A stretch of DNA of 64,000 nt from Allopusillimonas ginsengisoli (GCA_005239165.1 RAPG01000004.1:248001-312000); one strand, 5' to 3'; positions 19,232-29,519 are shown, counted from the first letter of the stretch. Program-made: numbers and translations. Notes: generated by a model not told the origin, from the sequence alone.

Positions 19232-20203
19232 TTAGCCCCCCGACACAGGTTCAGACTCGGCTTGAGGCGCCACAATCTCAACCGATTTAATAGCCAAACG
19301 ATTGCCCGCTACCTTCAGATGGATATCGACTAAACCCCCGCTGGGACAACAGTTAGCGTCTCCAGGCTGATAGAGCGCAGCGCTGGCAGTCATTGATGAC
19401 ACGTCCGGCTCTACGCCCTTTAGTATTTCGAAGCCACTAGGAATGTACTGATCCAGATCGCTCAGCCAGCTTTGCGTATCCATGAGTACCCAACGGTTTT
19501 GTCGGCGAATAAAATAATCGTTGTCATTGAAATTACCCGTACCGCCTACCCGTACAGGCACGAGCAGAAACGTGTCATTCTCGTCAGTACTGATAGTGGG
19601 GGCTGAAAAATAGCTATCGGCGTCGGCGGCGTGCTCATGAAACCGCTCAACGACACCCGTATCCTTATTCTGCGCAAACAAAGCCATGGAGGACACCATG
19701 CAATTGCCTGGACCCTGTCCTGGGGCCCAATCGTGTACACAATACAGCGCATAATAAAAATCACTGCTGTCCAACGATCCAAAATTTCCCGATTTGCTCA
19801 GACGGCACATGCCTGGCGTGTCATACGATTCAAAAACGGCTATTTCACGGCACGTCGCATCAATAGCGGTATCCAGATCAGCATATGTGATCGGTACCGC
19901 CAGCAGACCGAGCAAACGCTGTTTGTAGGCTACCTCTACGCATTGCACGGTTTGACACACGTTACGCGTGTTCTTGAGCCAGCTTCTTTGCTCTGCCCTG
20001 ACTTTGGCGGCATCTGCCGAACGGAACACCATTCTGGCGTAAACAGAAGACACGCCAACATCCAGATTTGACAACACATAATCGGCGCAAATCATTTTTT
20101 CAACTTCACTGGCAGCCCTATCGCAATCGAAACTCGCCGCCTGTGCGCCACCTATAAATCCAGCGAAAAACAGCCAGAACGCAATCAGGGTGTTCTTATG
20201 CAT
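19232..20203 (-). CDS. Secreted protein with an LprI/DUF1311-like N-terminal domain
   Basis: A 323-residue exported protein: signal peptide at 1-22 (hydrophobic, ending AQAA), then an LprI-like domain at about 25-98. This shows FDCDRA, a second Cys at 39, the QRSWLKNTRNVC motif near 72-83 and CVEVAYKQRL. The four cysteines (27, 39, 83, 88) fit the two disulfides of lysozyme-inhibitor-like LprI domains. The remaining 220 residues have further cysteines and are unassigned. The ATG at 20203 has GAGGG 10 bp upstream and begins the signal peptide; the longer frame to 20365 is rejected. Its role may be periplasmic protection or inhibition, unproven. Confidence 0.8.
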   Translation of the reverse strand: MHKNTLIAFWLFFAGFIGGAQAASFDCDRAASEVEKMICADYVLSNLDVGVSSVYARMVFRSADAAKVRAEQRSWLKNTRNVCQTVQCVEVAYKQRLLGLLAVPITYADLDTAIDATCREIAVFESYDTPGMCRLSKSGNFGSLDSSDFYYALYCVHDWAPGQGPGNCMVSSMALFAQNKDTGVVERFHEHAADADSYFSAPTISTDENDTFLLVPVRVGGTGNFNDNDYFIRRQNRWVLMDTQSWLSDLDQYIPSGFEILKGVEPDVSSMTASAALYQPGDANCCPSGGLVDIHLKVAGNRLAIKSVEIVAPQAESEPVSGG

Positions 20204-20518
20204 GGAATAGACCCTCACGTGAACAAGCCACTGGGTTTTGATGTCGATGCACCGCTGTTCGGTGGTCGGGGCGCAGACATGGCCAAAACCGTCATCCTGG
20301 AACGCGACAAGCAAACATGCTTTGATACTCAGTAATCGTATCGCGATGCAGCCCTTGCGGCGCAAAAAGGCTCTGTGCTCGTGCGCAGGGTTAAACAGGC
20401 TGGCCAGACAGCTCGCTTAATACTTATTGCAGTAAAGCCCGTGCAGCCCCCCGGAGGGGCGCCACACGCGCGAGCAGATCGGACATGCCCGACATGGCAT
20501 GCTGAATATGCCGTACAG
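20204..20518. other. Region without a supported gene
   Basis: About 315 bp lie between the LprI-like gene and the HTHP gene. On the plus strand, one frame opening at GTG 20219 reads 38 codons to TAA at 20333-20335 and stays open beyond it into the HTHP gene. It resembles protein-coding sequence with an internal stop, but no family is recognised and it lacks a ribosome-binding site. A CCCCCCGGAGGGG hairpin lies near 20448-20460. Confidence 0.35.
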
Positions 20519-20761
20519 CTACCGCCTACAGGGGCTATTCCAGTAAGCATTAGCGGCTGCAACAGTCTGGAAGTTTGTGGCCACGACCTGAGACACAGCG
20601 ATCAGGGCATCAGCATCTTCGCCGTATTCTGGCCGCAACTTATCGCGAACCTCAGCTGAAGGCTGTGTATATTTGATGGCCATGCGGGAAAGTTTGATCG
20701 CAAGCTCATAGCCTTCTTGAGGCGTCGCTGTCTGCAGCGAGGTTAGCCAATTATCTGCCAT
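20519..20761 (-). CDS. Hexameric tyrosine-coordinated heme protein (HTHP)
   Basis: An 80-residue protein that matches the small HTHP family (first described from the marine bacterium Silicibacter/Ruegeria pomeroyi) over nearly its whole length. Diagnostic stretches are TATPQEGYELAIKLSR, YTQP, VRDKLRPEY and VVATNFQTVAAANAYW. Tyr46 (Tyr45 without the initiator Met) is the expected heme-iron ligand. Family members form hexamers with one heme per subunit and show peroxidase and catalase-like activity. The ATG at 20761 has AAGGAG at a good distance. It precedes no obvious partner and follows acyP by about 120 bp on the same strand. Confidence 0.88.
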   Translation of the reverse strand: MADNWLTSLQTATPQEGYELAIKLSRMAIKYTQPSAEVRDKLRPEYGEDADALIAVSQVVATNFQTVAAANAYWNSPCRR

Positions 20762-20884
20762 GCAGGGTCTCCTTGAGATTATTTATGTGGCGCTACTATG
20801 CCACAGCAATCAATCCTACCCCAGCGATAACCTTATGCCTAGCGTGCTAATTGCCAACGCTGTTGTATTGATCAGGCCAAGACA

Positions 20885-21181
20885 TCAGATCTGCTCAAAG
20901 CGATCATAGTGACGTTCCTCCAGTGACTGCTCGTGGGTTACCTCACTGACGCGAGCCTCCCGAGGGCCAGCATGCAGCCATGACAACATACGGTCAACCT
21001 GTTCATGATCGCCTTGCAGCAGCGCTTCGACCGACCCGTCTTCGTTGTTGCGAACCCAGCCCCTGACGCCGATAAGGTGTGCCTGCCGCACGGCTGAAGC
21101 ACGAAACCCCACGCCTTGTACGTAGCCGGTAACTCGCGCCACAATGGTTTCGGTATTGTGATTGCTTGGAAGCTTATTCAT
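20885..21181 (-). CDS. acyP: Acylphosphatase
   Basis: A 98-residue acylphosphatase that hydrolyses acyl phosphates such as 1,3-bisphosphoglycerate and carbamoyl phosphate. The catalytic loop GYVQGVGFRASAV (19-31), with the arginine, is present, as is GWVRNNEDGSVEALLQG (41-57), with the catalytic asparagine. The usual 90-100 residue length is kept. It follows the GH15 gene on the minus strand with an 85-bp gap. Confidence 0.95.
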   Translation of the reverse strand: MNKLPSNHNTETIVARVTGYVQGVGFRASAVRQAHLIGVRGWVRNNEDGSVEALLQGDHEQVDRMLSWLHAGPREARVSEVTHEQSLEERHYDRFEQI

Positions 21182-21266
21182 TCTTGACTACACATTAACA
21201 ACTGAACACGATAAATTGAAAATTGCCGAGCAAACCGCGAGCATACCAGACGCACCAGCATGTGGC

Positions 21267-23063
21267 TCACACAGAGGCGCGGTCTTGGGCCGGCGCCTTT
21301 GCACGATGAATATTCAATGCGGTATTGATGATACCCACATGGCTAAAGGCCTGCGGAAAGTTACCCAGCATGCGCCGCTGCTCAGGATCATACTGCTCGG
21401 CCAGCAAACCAACATCGTTACACAAGCTGGCCAGCAGATCGAATAACGCGTGCGCGTCGTCTTCACGTTCTTGCAACACATACACATCAGCCAGCCAGAA
21501 AGAACAGGCCAGGAAGGCGCCCTCGCCCGCTGACAACCCGTCTACGCCATGCTCGGTTTCATAGCGCAGCAATAAGCCATTGCGCATCAGGCGCTGCTCT
21601 ATGGCTTTTACCGTGCCAATTACACGAGGATCATCAGGAGGCAAAAAACCCGTCAAGGGAATATGCAGCAAGCTGGCATCCAGGCAATCCGAGCCATAAT
21701 ACTGGACGAAACTGTTAAGTTCGGGATCAAATGCCTCACGACAGACCTCTTCCTTGATCTCGTCAGCCACGCGGCGGCAGCGCTCTGAGAAATCCTGCCC
21801 ATTGTTCATGCCCGACGCTACAACGGCAATACGGTCAAACGCTACCCAAGCCATCACCTTAGAATGCGTGAAATGGCGCTTTTCAGCGCGAATTTCCCAA
21901 ATGCCTTCGTCAGGCTGGCGCCATGCTTTTTCGAGAAACGGCACAATCACTACGGCAATGGCCTCAATACGGGGATGCGAAGGCAAATGACCCTTAATGG
22001 CCTGCTCCATGGCATCGGCCACCTCACCATACACATCAAGTTGGTACTGTGTCGCCGCTGCGTTACCAATGCGTACCGGTGCCGAACCCTCATACCCTGT
22101 CAGCCAGGGCAACTCTGACTCAGTAAGAAGTCTTTCGCCACCCAGACCATACATGATCTGCATCTGGTCAGGGTTGCCCGCCACAGATCGGGTGAGCCAG
22201 TCGCGCCACGCGCGCGCCTCGTCAAAATACCCCAGGTTCATAAATGCCATCAGCGTCATGGTGGCGTCGCGCAGCCAGCAATATCGGTAATCCCAGTTGC
22301 GCTCGCCCCCTATGCGCTCTGGCAGTGACGTGGTCGCCGCCGCGACAATACCACCAGTAGGCAAATAAGTAAGCGCCTTGAGCGTAACCAGGGACCGCTT
22401 TACAAGGTTTGTCCAGGGCCCCATATCAGGGCAGCGATCAGAAAACTCTCGCCAAAAGTACTCTGTCTTGGCTAACGCAGCCTGGACATCAAACGCTTCG
22501 CTGACCGGCTCATGCGAAAGCTGATATGAGAGCGTAAAGCTTGTGCTCTCACCTGCGCTTACGCTGAATCGCGCCGTCGAATGCTGCGCCTTGGCCTTGA
22601 CCGGCACCCGACAATGAAGCACCAGCATATCGGGCCCGGCAACAGCGGTGTGAGTGGACGAATCGTGCTGTTCAACCCAGGGCACCGTCCGGCCGTAATC
22701 CATGCGCATTACCAGATCCATGCCGAATGTGACCTTGCCTTTCAACCCCACCACAATCCGGGCCACACTGGAGTGGGTAAAAGTGGATGGCATGAAATCA
22801 ATGATCTTGGCCTCACCCTCATCCGTTATAAAAGTGGTTTCGAGTATCATCGTGCCATCAACGTACTGGCGCGTCACAGCATGTACTTTATCTCTGGGGT
22901 AGATCTTCCAGTGTCCGTTTTCTGGCGTACCCAGCAACGAAGCAAAACATGCCGGGGCATCAAAACGTGGAAAACACAACCAGTCTATGGCACCTTCTTT
23001 TGACACCAGCGCGGCAGTGCGGCAATTGCCCAGCATTGCATAGTCTTCAATAGGGGCTGCCAT
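21267..23063 (-). CDS. Glycoside hydrolase family 15 protein (glucoamylase/trehalase type)
   Basis: A 598-residue cytoplasmic enzyme. The N-terminal beta domain starts with PIEDYAMLGNCRTAALVSKEGAIDWLCFPRFDAPACF. The (alpha/alpha)6 catalytic domain contains GGERNWDYRYCWLRDATMTL and, near the end, SAGEGAFLACSFWLADVY. There is no signal peptide, which fits the bacterial intracellular branch acting on trehalose or malto-oligosaccharides rather than secreted glucoamylases. The substrate is uncertain. Nearby zwf and gnd suggest that the released glucose enters the oxidative pentose phosphate pathway. Confidence 0.92.
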   Translation of the reverse strand: MAAPIEDYAMLGNCRTAALVSKEGAIDWLCFPRFDAPACFASLLGTPENGHWKIYPRDKVHAVTRQYVDGTMILETTFITDEGEAKIIDFMPSTFTHSSVARIVVGLKGKVTFGMDLVMRMDYGRTVPWVEQHDSSTHTAVAGPDMLVLHCRVPVKAKAQHSTARFSVSAGESTSFTLSYQLSHEPVSEAFDVQAALAKTEYFWREFSDRCPDMGPWTNLVKRSLVTLKALTYLPTGGIVAAATTSLPERIGGERNWDYRYCWLRDATMTLMAFMNLGYFDEARAWRDWLTRSVAGNPDQMQIMYGLGGERLLTESELPWLTGYEGSAPVRIGNAAATQYQLDVYGEVADAMEQAIKGHLPSHPRIEAIAVVIVPFLEKAWRQPDEGIWEIRAEKRHFTHSKVMAWVAFDRIAVVASGMNNGQDFSERCRRVADEIKEEVCREAFDPELNSFVQYYGSDCLDASLLHIPLTGFLPPDDPRVIGTVKAIEQRLMRNGLLLRYETEHGVDGLSAGEGAFLACSFWLADVYVLQEREDDAHALFDLLASLCNDVGLLAEQYDPEQRRMLGNFPQAFSHVGIINTALNIHRAKAPAQDRASV

Positions 23064-23195
23064 AGTTCTCCAGTAAGTTGATTCAGATCATCATGGTTGG
23101 TCACATGAAGCTTTTAATATAAAACAGTCATTCATACGCGCCAAGCAGAACTACGGTGCGACTTGTAAACTTGCTTAAACGCTAACGAGGCATAT

Positions 23196-23621
23196 ATGAG
23201 TAAATTCCTGATTCCGGTAGACGGGTCCGAAGCATCGCTACGTGCAGTAGAGGCCGCTGTCAAAGCATCTGCACTCATTAATGGCGCAGAGCTGCTTGTC
23301 ATCAACGTGCAATCACCTATCGTCTCGGGTAACGTAAAGCGCTTTTTCTCGGCCGAAGTACTGCAAGAGTACTACCAGGATGAAGGCCGCACAGCGCTGG
23401 CACCAGTCAAAGAATTTCTGGACAAGGCAGGCGTCAGGTACACAGACGAGGTTGTAGTGGGCCCAGTGGCTGACACCATTGCCAGTTACGCACGTACTCA
23501 AGAATGCACCAGCATTTTCATGGGCACGCGCGGCCTTGGCCTGGTAACAGGCCTTGTGCTTGGCTCCATCGCCACCAAGGTCATCAGCCTGTCTGATATC
23601 CCCGTTACGCTCATCAAGTAA
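23196..23621 (+). CDS. Universal stress protein, UspA family
   Basis: A 141-residue protein with the UspA fold. It begins FLIPVDGSEASLRAVEAA and near the C-terminus has the ATP-binding motif GTRGLGLVTGLVLGSIA. ATP-binding Usp proteins respond to starvation and oxidative or membrane stress. It is divergent from the GH15 gene and convergent with zwf. Confidence 0.95.
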   Translation: MSKFLIPVDGSEASLRAVEAAVKASALINGAELLVINVQSPIVSGNVKRFFSAEVLQEYYQDEGRTALAPVKEFLDKAGVRYTDEVVVGPVADTIASYARTQECTSIFMGTRGLGLVTGLVLGSIATKVISLSDIPVTLIK

Positions 23622-23704
23622 GGCCTCGCTGCAACGTAACCTGCGTGATGCCACCGGGCAGCGCAGGCCAGCGGGCAACCATGGTGCGGCTCAAGATAAA
23701 AACC

Positions 23705-25126
23705 TCAGATTGCAGCCGCTCCTGGTTCACAGGGGTCTGGCTCGGGCTGGGGGTCGCGCCAGCCTCCATGCTCAGCCAGCAGCTTATCCGCCTGAGGCGG
23801 GCCCCAGCCGTCGTGCGGGTATGATACCGCCGGCTTATGGTCACGCAATACCGGCTCGACCGCAGCCCAAGCTGCCTCGATAGATTGGGCACTGGTAAAG
23901 AGAGCTCGTTCGCCTGCTATCGCATCTGAAAGCAGGCGTGTGTAGGGCGATTGTTCGTGAGGATCAACATCCAGCAGGTATAGTTCACGCTGTTCGCCGA
24001 CAAATTCCTTGCCGGGCAGCTTGACCCGCGCGGCAAGTGCCACGGCCGAACGTGGAGAAATGCGAAAACGCACATAGTTGGCGTCTTCACCCACATCATC
24101 GAATAGTTTCTGCGGCGGTGGTTTCAGCCTTACTACAACCTCAGCTACATTGGCAGCCAAATGTTTGCCCGAGCGCAAAAACCAGGGCACGCCCGACCAT
24201 CGCCATGAGTCAATAAACAGACGCAACGCGCAGAACGTTTCGACATCAGAGTCAGGTGCCACGTTGGGCTCATGTCGGTAGCCTTCGTATTGCCCCCGTA
24301 CCAAGTCATCGGGTGAGAGCGGCCGCATCGCCTGAAATACCTTGGCCTTTTCTGTTTGAACCGCCGCATAGCCGGCACGCGCTGGCGGCTCCATGGCCAG
24401 CAATGCCACAATCTGGAACAGATGATTCTGGATCACATCACGCAGGCACCCTGCGCTTTCGTAAAATGCACCGCGATCTTCCACGCCAAATTTTTCGGCA
24501 AGCGTAATCTGCACGCTGTCGATGTGTTGATGGTTCCAGATGGGCTCGAGAAATGAATTAGCAAATCGAAAGTACAGAATATTCATGATCGCTTCCTTGC
24601 CCAGAAAGTGATCAATGCGAAATATGGCTTCATCCGGAAACACCGAACGAGCAAGCCGGTCAAGCTCACGGGCCGATTCAAGGTCGCGCCCAAAAGGCTT
24701 TTCAACAATGACGCGGGCCTGTTTTGCCAGACCTGCCTCATTAAGCGCCTTGATTACTGTGGCAAACAGCGAAGGCGGGATGGCAAGATAATGAGCAGGC
24801 CTGACCGCTTTACCCAGAGCTTGCTTGAGACGCTCAAACGTAGATGAGTCGCGGTAATCGCCATCGACATAACGTACAAGCGAAATAAGGCGGTCAAGCA
24901 CATTGACGTCTGGCTTGGCAACGGCCTCATTGATGCTGCGACGAATTCGTTCGTCTAGCTGTTCGGTCGTGACCGATGAAGATGCCACACCCACCACAGG
25001 AACCTGCAGAACACCAGACTGCGCCATGGCATACAGTGCAGGAAAGATTTTCTTGTGGGCAAGGTCGCCAGTAATACCAAATACCACCAGCGCGTCCGCA
25101 TGCGATAGAGCAGATTCAGAAATCAT
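23705..25126 (-). CDS. zwf: Glucose-6-phosphate 1-dehydrogenase
   Basis: A 473-residue enzyme that makes 6-phosphogluconolactone and NADPH. The coenzyme motif is [10 protein letters not shown] near residue 18, and the active-site motif RIDHFLGKE near 170 contains the catalytic histidine pair region. The following EKPFGRD is also typical. Its ATG overlaps the gnd stop by 4 bp, so gnd and zwf are translationally coupled, with gnd first. The C-terminal tail is Pro/Glu-rich. Confidence 0.96.
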   Translation of the reverse strand: MISESALSHADALVVFGITGDLAHKKIFPALYAMAQSGVLQVPVVGVASSSVTTEQLDERIRRSINEAVAKPDVNVLDRLISLVRYVDGDYRDSSTFERLKQALGKAVRPAHYLAIPPSLFATVIKALNEAGLAKQARVIVEKPFGRDLESARELDRLARSVFPDEAIFRIDHFLGKEAIMNILYFRFANSFLEPIWNHQHIDSVQITLAEKFGVEDRGAFYESAGCLRDVIQNHLFQIVALLAMEPPARAGYAAVQTEKAKVFQAMRPLSPDDLVRGQYEGYRHEPNVAPDSDVETFCALRLFIDSWRWSGVPWFLRSGKHLAANVAEVVVRLKPPPQKLFDDVGEDANYVRFRISPRSAVALAARVKLPGKEFVGEQRELYLLDVDPHEQSPYTRLLSDAIAGERALFTSAQSIEAAWAAVEPVLRDHKPAVSYPHDGWGPPQADKLLAEHGGWRDPQPEPDPCEPGAAAI

Positions 25127-26148
25127 GCGCTGTGTTCTCCAGGTGTTTTTTCTACATGGCCACCAAACTGATGGCGCATGGCAGACAGCACGCGGTTGGC
25201 ATAGTCGGCATTGCCACGTGATTCAAAGCGGGAAAATAGCGCGGAGCTCAGTACTGGTGCCGGCACGCCCTGCTCAATCGCAGCCGTTAATGCCCAGCGT
25301 CCTTCGCCTGAATCTGACACGTGTCCCGAATAGTGATCCAGAGATGGATCTCCACGCAGCGCACTGGCCGTTAAATCAAGCAGCCAGGACCCGATGACGC
25401 TGCCGCGTCGCCACAATTCAGTGATCTCGGGTACGTCCAGCTCATACTGAAAATGTCGCGGCTCGCGCAGTGGCGTGGTCTCGGCATCGGTGTCACGATC
25501 ACGCTTTCCGATATTGGCCTGGTGCAACATGTTAAGACCCTCGGCATAGGCCGCCATAATGCCGTATTCAATGCCGTTGTGCACCATTTTGACGAAATGA
25601 CCGGCGCCATGTGGGCCACAATGCAGATAGCCCTGTTCCGCACTGCCGGGTTCCAGACGACCGGGAGTGCGAGGCGCGGCGTCGGCCCCCGGTGCCAGCG
25701 CAGAAAACACGGGCTCCAGACGATCAAAGGCAGACTTGTCACCCCCTATCATCAGGCAATACCCGCGCTCCATGCCAAACACACCACCACTCGTGCCGAC
25801 ATCCATATAATGGATACCCGTGCCGGCCAGGGCGTCAGCTCTGCGGATGTCATCGTGATAATGCGAGTTGCCGCCATCGATCACGATATCGTCCTCATCA
25901 AGCAAAGGCACCAGTTCATCAAGCACCTTGTCGACCACGGCTGCAGGCACCATAAGCCAGATTGCCCGCGGCTTTGCCAGTGCACTGATCAGATCGGGCA
26001 GCGTTTCGCAAGCCACGGCTCCTTGCTCAGCCAGCGCCCGTCCCGCCTCGGGATGTGTGTCATAGACTGCGCAGTCTTGTCCCTTGTGCAACAGACGCTG
26101 CACCATGTTGCTGCCCATGCGACCCAGACCCACCATCCCTATTTGCAT
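25123..26148 (-). CDS. gnd: 6-phosphogluconate dehydrogenase, decarboxylating (YqeC/GntZ type)
   Basis: A 341-residue short-form 6PGDH that yields ribulose-5-phosphate and CO2. Motifs are GLGRMGSNM (7-15), [11 protein letters not shown] near 90 and [19 protein letters not shown] near 175. The acidic residue after the second beta strand (YDTHPE) suggests NAD rather than NADP preference, as in the GntZ group; this is an inference. The ATG at 26148 with GGAG upstream is preferred to the frame extending to 26214. No lactonase gene is seen between gnd and zwf. Confidence 0.93.
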   Translation of the reverse strand: MQIGMVGLGRMGSNMVQRLLHKGQDCAVYDTHPEAGRALAEQGAVACETLPDLISALAKPRAIWLMVPAAVVDKVLDELVPLLDEDDIVIDGGNSHYHDDIRRADALAGTGIHYMDVGTSGGVFGMERGYCLMIGGDKSAFDRLEPVFSALAPGADAAPRTPGRLEPGSAEQGYLHCGPHGAGHFVKMVHNGIEYGIMAAYAEGLNMLHQANIGKRDRDTDAETTPLREPRHFQYELDVPEITELWRRGSVIGSWLLDLTASALRGDPSLDHYSGHVSDSGEGRWALTAAIEQGVPAPVLSSALFSRFESRGNADYANRVLSAMRHQFGGHVEKTPGEHSA

Positions 26149-26298
26149 AATCTCACTCCAAAAAATATATAAAAACACTGCCCTGCTTTCGCCGGTATCC
26201 GCATTGTGCGGCAAAGCCTGCGATGCATCGAAGCAGGCCTGTGAGGCCTGCTCCCTCGACCTTGAGCCACTCGCGTTGGCCCCGGTGTCATACGCGTC

Positions 26299-27195
26299 TT
26301 ACGTCTGGCCCGGGCCAGGCGGCTCAGCCTTTGTGTCTGATATGCCTGGCGTACCATTGGCACCCGACGCATCTGGTGTGCCTGGCATACCTGTCATCCC
26401 CGGCATAATCGGCATACCCGACATACCGCCTGCCGTGCTCTTGCTAACCAGTGTAGACAGCAGGTCGACCGGAATCGGAAACACAATCGTCGAGCTTTTA
26501 TCTCCAGCCACCTGAGTCAAAGTCTGCAGATAACGCAATTGCATGGCTGAAGGCTGTATAGCCAGTATTTCAGCAGCCTCCATAAGCGCCTGGGCGGCCT
26601 GTCTTTCGCCTTCGGCATGAATGACTTTGGCCCGTCGCTCACGTTCGGCCTCGGCCTGACGCGCTATGGCGCGAATCATGTTCTCGTTCAGGTCGATATG
26701 CTTGATCTCGACGTTGGTTACTTTAATGCCCCAGGAGTCGGTTTGTGCATCAAGTATCTGCTGAACATCGGCATTAAGCTTTTCACGCTCAGACAGCATT
26801 TCATCTAGTTCATGCTTGCCAAGCACAGCCCGCAGCGTGGTCTGGGCCAACTGGCTGGTCGCTTCCAGATAACGCTCGACCTGAATAATGGCTTTTTCGG
26901 GAGCAACCACCCTGAAATAAAGCACGGCATTAACCTGAACCGACACGTTGTCGCGCGAGATAACATCCTGACTGGGCACATCCATTGTGATAACACGCAA
27001 ATCTACACGTACTATCTGCTGGATGACGGGTATCACAAAGATAATGCCGGGGCCTTTAACACTGGTAAAACGACCCAATGAAAACACAACGCCACGCTCA
27101 TACTCGCGCAAGATTTTGATTGCATTGATCACCACCAACAGCAAGATGATGATGACTGTGCCAAGAAAAATATTAAAACTGCTTAAAAATATCAT
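26299..27195 (-). CDS. Slipin (SPFH/band 7 membrane protein) with a collagen-like tail
   Basis: A 298-residue stomatin-like protein. One N-terminal membrane helix (about 1-25) is followed by the SPFH domain ([41 protein letters not shown]) and a coiled-coil rich in Glu/Arg/Ala. The C-terminus, from about residue 257, is a Gly-Met-Pro-rich segment with GMP, GMT and GTP triplets that is not part of the core family. ATG at 27195 with GGGGG upstream is preferred. It lies just downstream of nfeD on the same strand, the classical slipin-NfeD partnership for membrane quality control. Confidence 0.93.
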   Translation of the reverse strand: MIFLSSFNIFLGTVIIILLLVVINAIKILREYERGVVFSLGRFTSVKGPGIIFVIPVIQQIVRVDLRVITMDVPSQDVISRDNVSVQVNAVLYFRVVAPEKAIIQVERYLEATSQLAQTTLRAVLGKHELDEMLSEREKLNADVQQILDAQTDSWGIKVTNVEIKHIDLNENMIRAIARQAEAERERRAKVIHAEGERQAAQALMEAAEILAIQPSAMQLRYLQTLTQVAGDKSSTIVFPIPVDLLSTLVSKSTAGGMSGMPIMPGMTGMPGTPDASGANGTPGISDTKAEPPGPGQT

Positions 27196-27353
27196 GCTAA
27201 CCCCCGATTCATTGCCTTTCGGCACTGGCATGGAACGACAACCCTCACGGCGATGTTCGCTGCGTATCTGATGGCTCTCATCCGCATAGCGCGGTTTGCC
27301 ACGTCTGCTGACAGTGAAGCGCACCTGCCGGCCCGCACCCCTGCGGTCGGGCG

Positions 27354-28895
27354 CTATGCTCCGCCAACGCTCTGTGCTGGTGCCACGACCCTGTCCAGGC
27401 TTACAACCTGAAGAACCAAGCCATTGAGCGCTTCGACACGCACCCGCTCACCCACAGCCAGAGGCCGATCACCGCGCACCTGCCAGCTCTCTCCTCTAAC
27501 GTCAGCATACTGCTTGCCGTTACTCAAAAAAGTAACGACGCCCTCACTGCCCACCATCTGCTCTTTACCCGTAACCACTTCGCGCTGGCGCGAGCGCAGG
27601 GCAAAGCCGCCGGCGATGAAAATAAGTGCTGCACTGGACACCGCTACGCCAACAATAAATGGCAGAGACAAATCGTAGGCCTGAATGCCGGTGTCAGTCA
27701 GCATTAGCCCGCCCAGCACAAAGGCGATGATGCCTCCAATGCCCAGTGCGCCAAAACTGGGCAAGAAGACTTCTGCAATCATCATCGTCGTGCCTGCCGC
27801 GATCAGGCCGACTCCCGACCAGCTGACAGGCATTAATTGAAAGGCGTACATAGCCAGTAGCAGGCTAATCAGACCGGCCACCCCAGGCAACATGGCACCA
27901 GGACTAAGCAGCTCGAAGAACAGCCCATAAATACCCACCATCATCAGCATGACAGCAACTTGAGGGTTGGCGATAAGCGTCAGAAACTGGGTACGTAAAT
28001 CAGGCTCTATGTAGTTGATCTCTGGATTTGCGGTGTTCAACTTCACCATCGTTCCATCGTCCATTTTGATCTGACGACCGTCGAGCTTGCTGAGCAGGTC
28101 TGGCACGTTAGTGGCCACCAGGTCTATAACGCCATCCTTCAGCGCCTCGGCCGATGAAAGACTGGTCGCCTCGACCACCGCTTTTTCGGCAAAATCAGCA
28201 TTGCGGCCACGCAGCTGAGCCAGACTACGAATGTAGGCGGCTGCATCGTTGGTCACCTTGCGCGTCATGGTGTCACCATCCGATTTTTTGCCGGTGTCTT
28301 TTTCTTTTTCGGTGTCCTGTCCACCTGTGGCAGATGGCGTGCCAATGGAAACGGGCGACGCTGCCCCCAAATTGCTTGCCGGCGTCATGGCTGCAACGTG
28401 GGAAGCATAAAGTATGAATGCGCCAGCGCTGGCAGCACGTGCACCTGCAGGGCTGACAAAGCCTGCTACCGGCACAGGAGACGCCAGAATGCCACGTACG
28501 ATACTGCGCATCGACGTGTCCAGACCACCCGGGGTATCGAGCTCGATAATAACCAGGCCTGCGCCCTGGTCACGCGCCTGATCAAGACCTTCAGTAATGA
28601 AATCGGCAGTGGCCGGGTTGATGGTGCCGGCAACTCGCAGCACAGTCACATGGTTGGATAATGTCTGGACGGCAGGCTTAGTAGCACTGGAATCGCGAAC
28701 CTGTTCTGCGGTCGATGCAGCGGCTTGCGGAACAGGCGCGGTTTCAGGCTTGGCAGCCTCTACAGGCTGTGTGGCGGCAGTGGCGTCAGCGACGAATGGC
28801 ACAAACACGCCGGGTGCTGTACGCGGCTGGGCAAGCCAAACAGCCATGCCTACCAGCAGGCAGCAGGCAAACCCTAACAATCGTGCCTTGCTCAT
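27354..28895 (-). CDS. nfeD: NfeD family membrane-bound serine protease
   Basis: A 513-residue long-form NfeD. The signal peptide/first helix is at 5-23, followed by an Ala/Pro linker, a ClpP-like Ser-Lys protease domain ([29 protein letters not shown] with the nucleophilic serine, [18 protein letters not shown]), four or so membrane helices, and a C-terminal OB-fold domain (GSEGVVTF). Homologues cleave slipin C-terminal regions. The ATG at 28895, with AGAGG upstream, starts the signal sequence. The downstream slipin gene supports co-expression. Confidence 0.94.
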   Translation of the reverse strand: MSKARLLGFACCLLVGMAVWLAQPRTAPGVFVPFVADATAATQPVEAAKPETAPVPQAAASTAEQVRDSSATKPAVQTLSNHVTVLRVAGTINPATADFITEGLDQARDQGAGLVIIELDTPGGLDTSMRSIVRGILASPVPVAGFVSPAGARAASAGAFILYASHVAAMTPASNLGAASPVSIGTPSATGGQDTEKEKDTGKKSDGDTMTRKVTNDAAAYIRSLAQLRGRNADFAEKAVVEATSLSSAEALKDGVIDLVATNVPDLLSKLDGRQIKMDDGTMVKLNTANPEINYIEPDLRTQFLTLIANPQVAVMLMMVGIYGLFFELLSPGAMLPGVAGLISLLLAMYAFQLMPVSWSGVGLIAAGTTMMIAEVFLPSFGALGIGGIIAFVLGGLMLTDTGIQAYDLSLPFIVGVAVSSAALIFIAGGFALRSRQREVVTGKEQMVGSEGVVTFLSNGKQYADVRGESWQVRGDRPLAVGERVRVEALNGLVLQVVSLDRVVAPAQSVGGA

Positions 28896-29013
28896 GTTGA
28901 CCTCTTTCGGTAAACGACCGGCCGGCGGATCCACGCCACGCCGGTTGCAACAGACAAAACACATACTGCGGTAACGCCGATCTGGCGCGGAGCAGACTGT
29001 GCGCATCGGTTGT

Positions 29014-29376
29014 TCAGTATAGCCGGTCAAGCTCCTTGGCCAGTATCAGCGCATGATTGTGATCAGGGTCTTTCGCCGCGTACACCAGCGTCATCCGCTT
29101 GCGGCCCGCCTCGTCCACCAGTGCCCGCATGCGCTCCATCTGGCTGGCTTCACGCAACTCATCTTCATAACTTTCGCGAAAATGCACCCAGTTTTCAGGC
29201 TTGTGGCCAAACCACTTGCGCAGTGGCGGGCTGGGCGCAAGATCTTTGACCCAGGCGTCGTACTGAAGCTCGTCCTTTTTGACACCTCTGGGCCAGAGCC
29301 GGTCGACCAGTACGCGGTATCCGTCAGATGACTCTTGTTTATCGTAGACTCGTTTGATCAAGACATGTTGAGCCAT
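29014..29376 (-). CDS. DUF488 family protein (YeaO-like)
   Basis: A 120-residue protein with the DUF488 signature: RVYD, DGYRVLVDRLWPRGVKKDE (residues 20-38), WVKDLAPSPPLRKWFGH and LVYAAKDPDHNHALILAKEL. The family is widespread and functionally uncharacterised; conserved Asp/Arg residues suggest an enzyme. It sits between fumC and nfeD on the minus strand, with gaps of more than 100 bp on both sides. Confidence 0.92.
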   Translation of the reverse strand: MAQHVLIKRVYDKQESSDGYRVLVDRLWPRGVKKDELQYDAWVKDLAPSPPLRKWFGHKPENWVHFRESYEDELREASQMERMRALVDEAGRKRMTLVYAAKDPDHNHALILAKELDRLY

Positions 29377-29519
29377 GAAATACCTCCTGATTCAGGTAAG
29401 TTTCACGCGCAGTTGAATGCGGGCGCGTGTGCGCTTCAGGTTTAGGACCACAGGCTAGCCAGCAGGTACAAAGCCAACCAACTTGAGCGCGTTGCCGCAG
29501 CCAGCAAATAAACCCGCAC

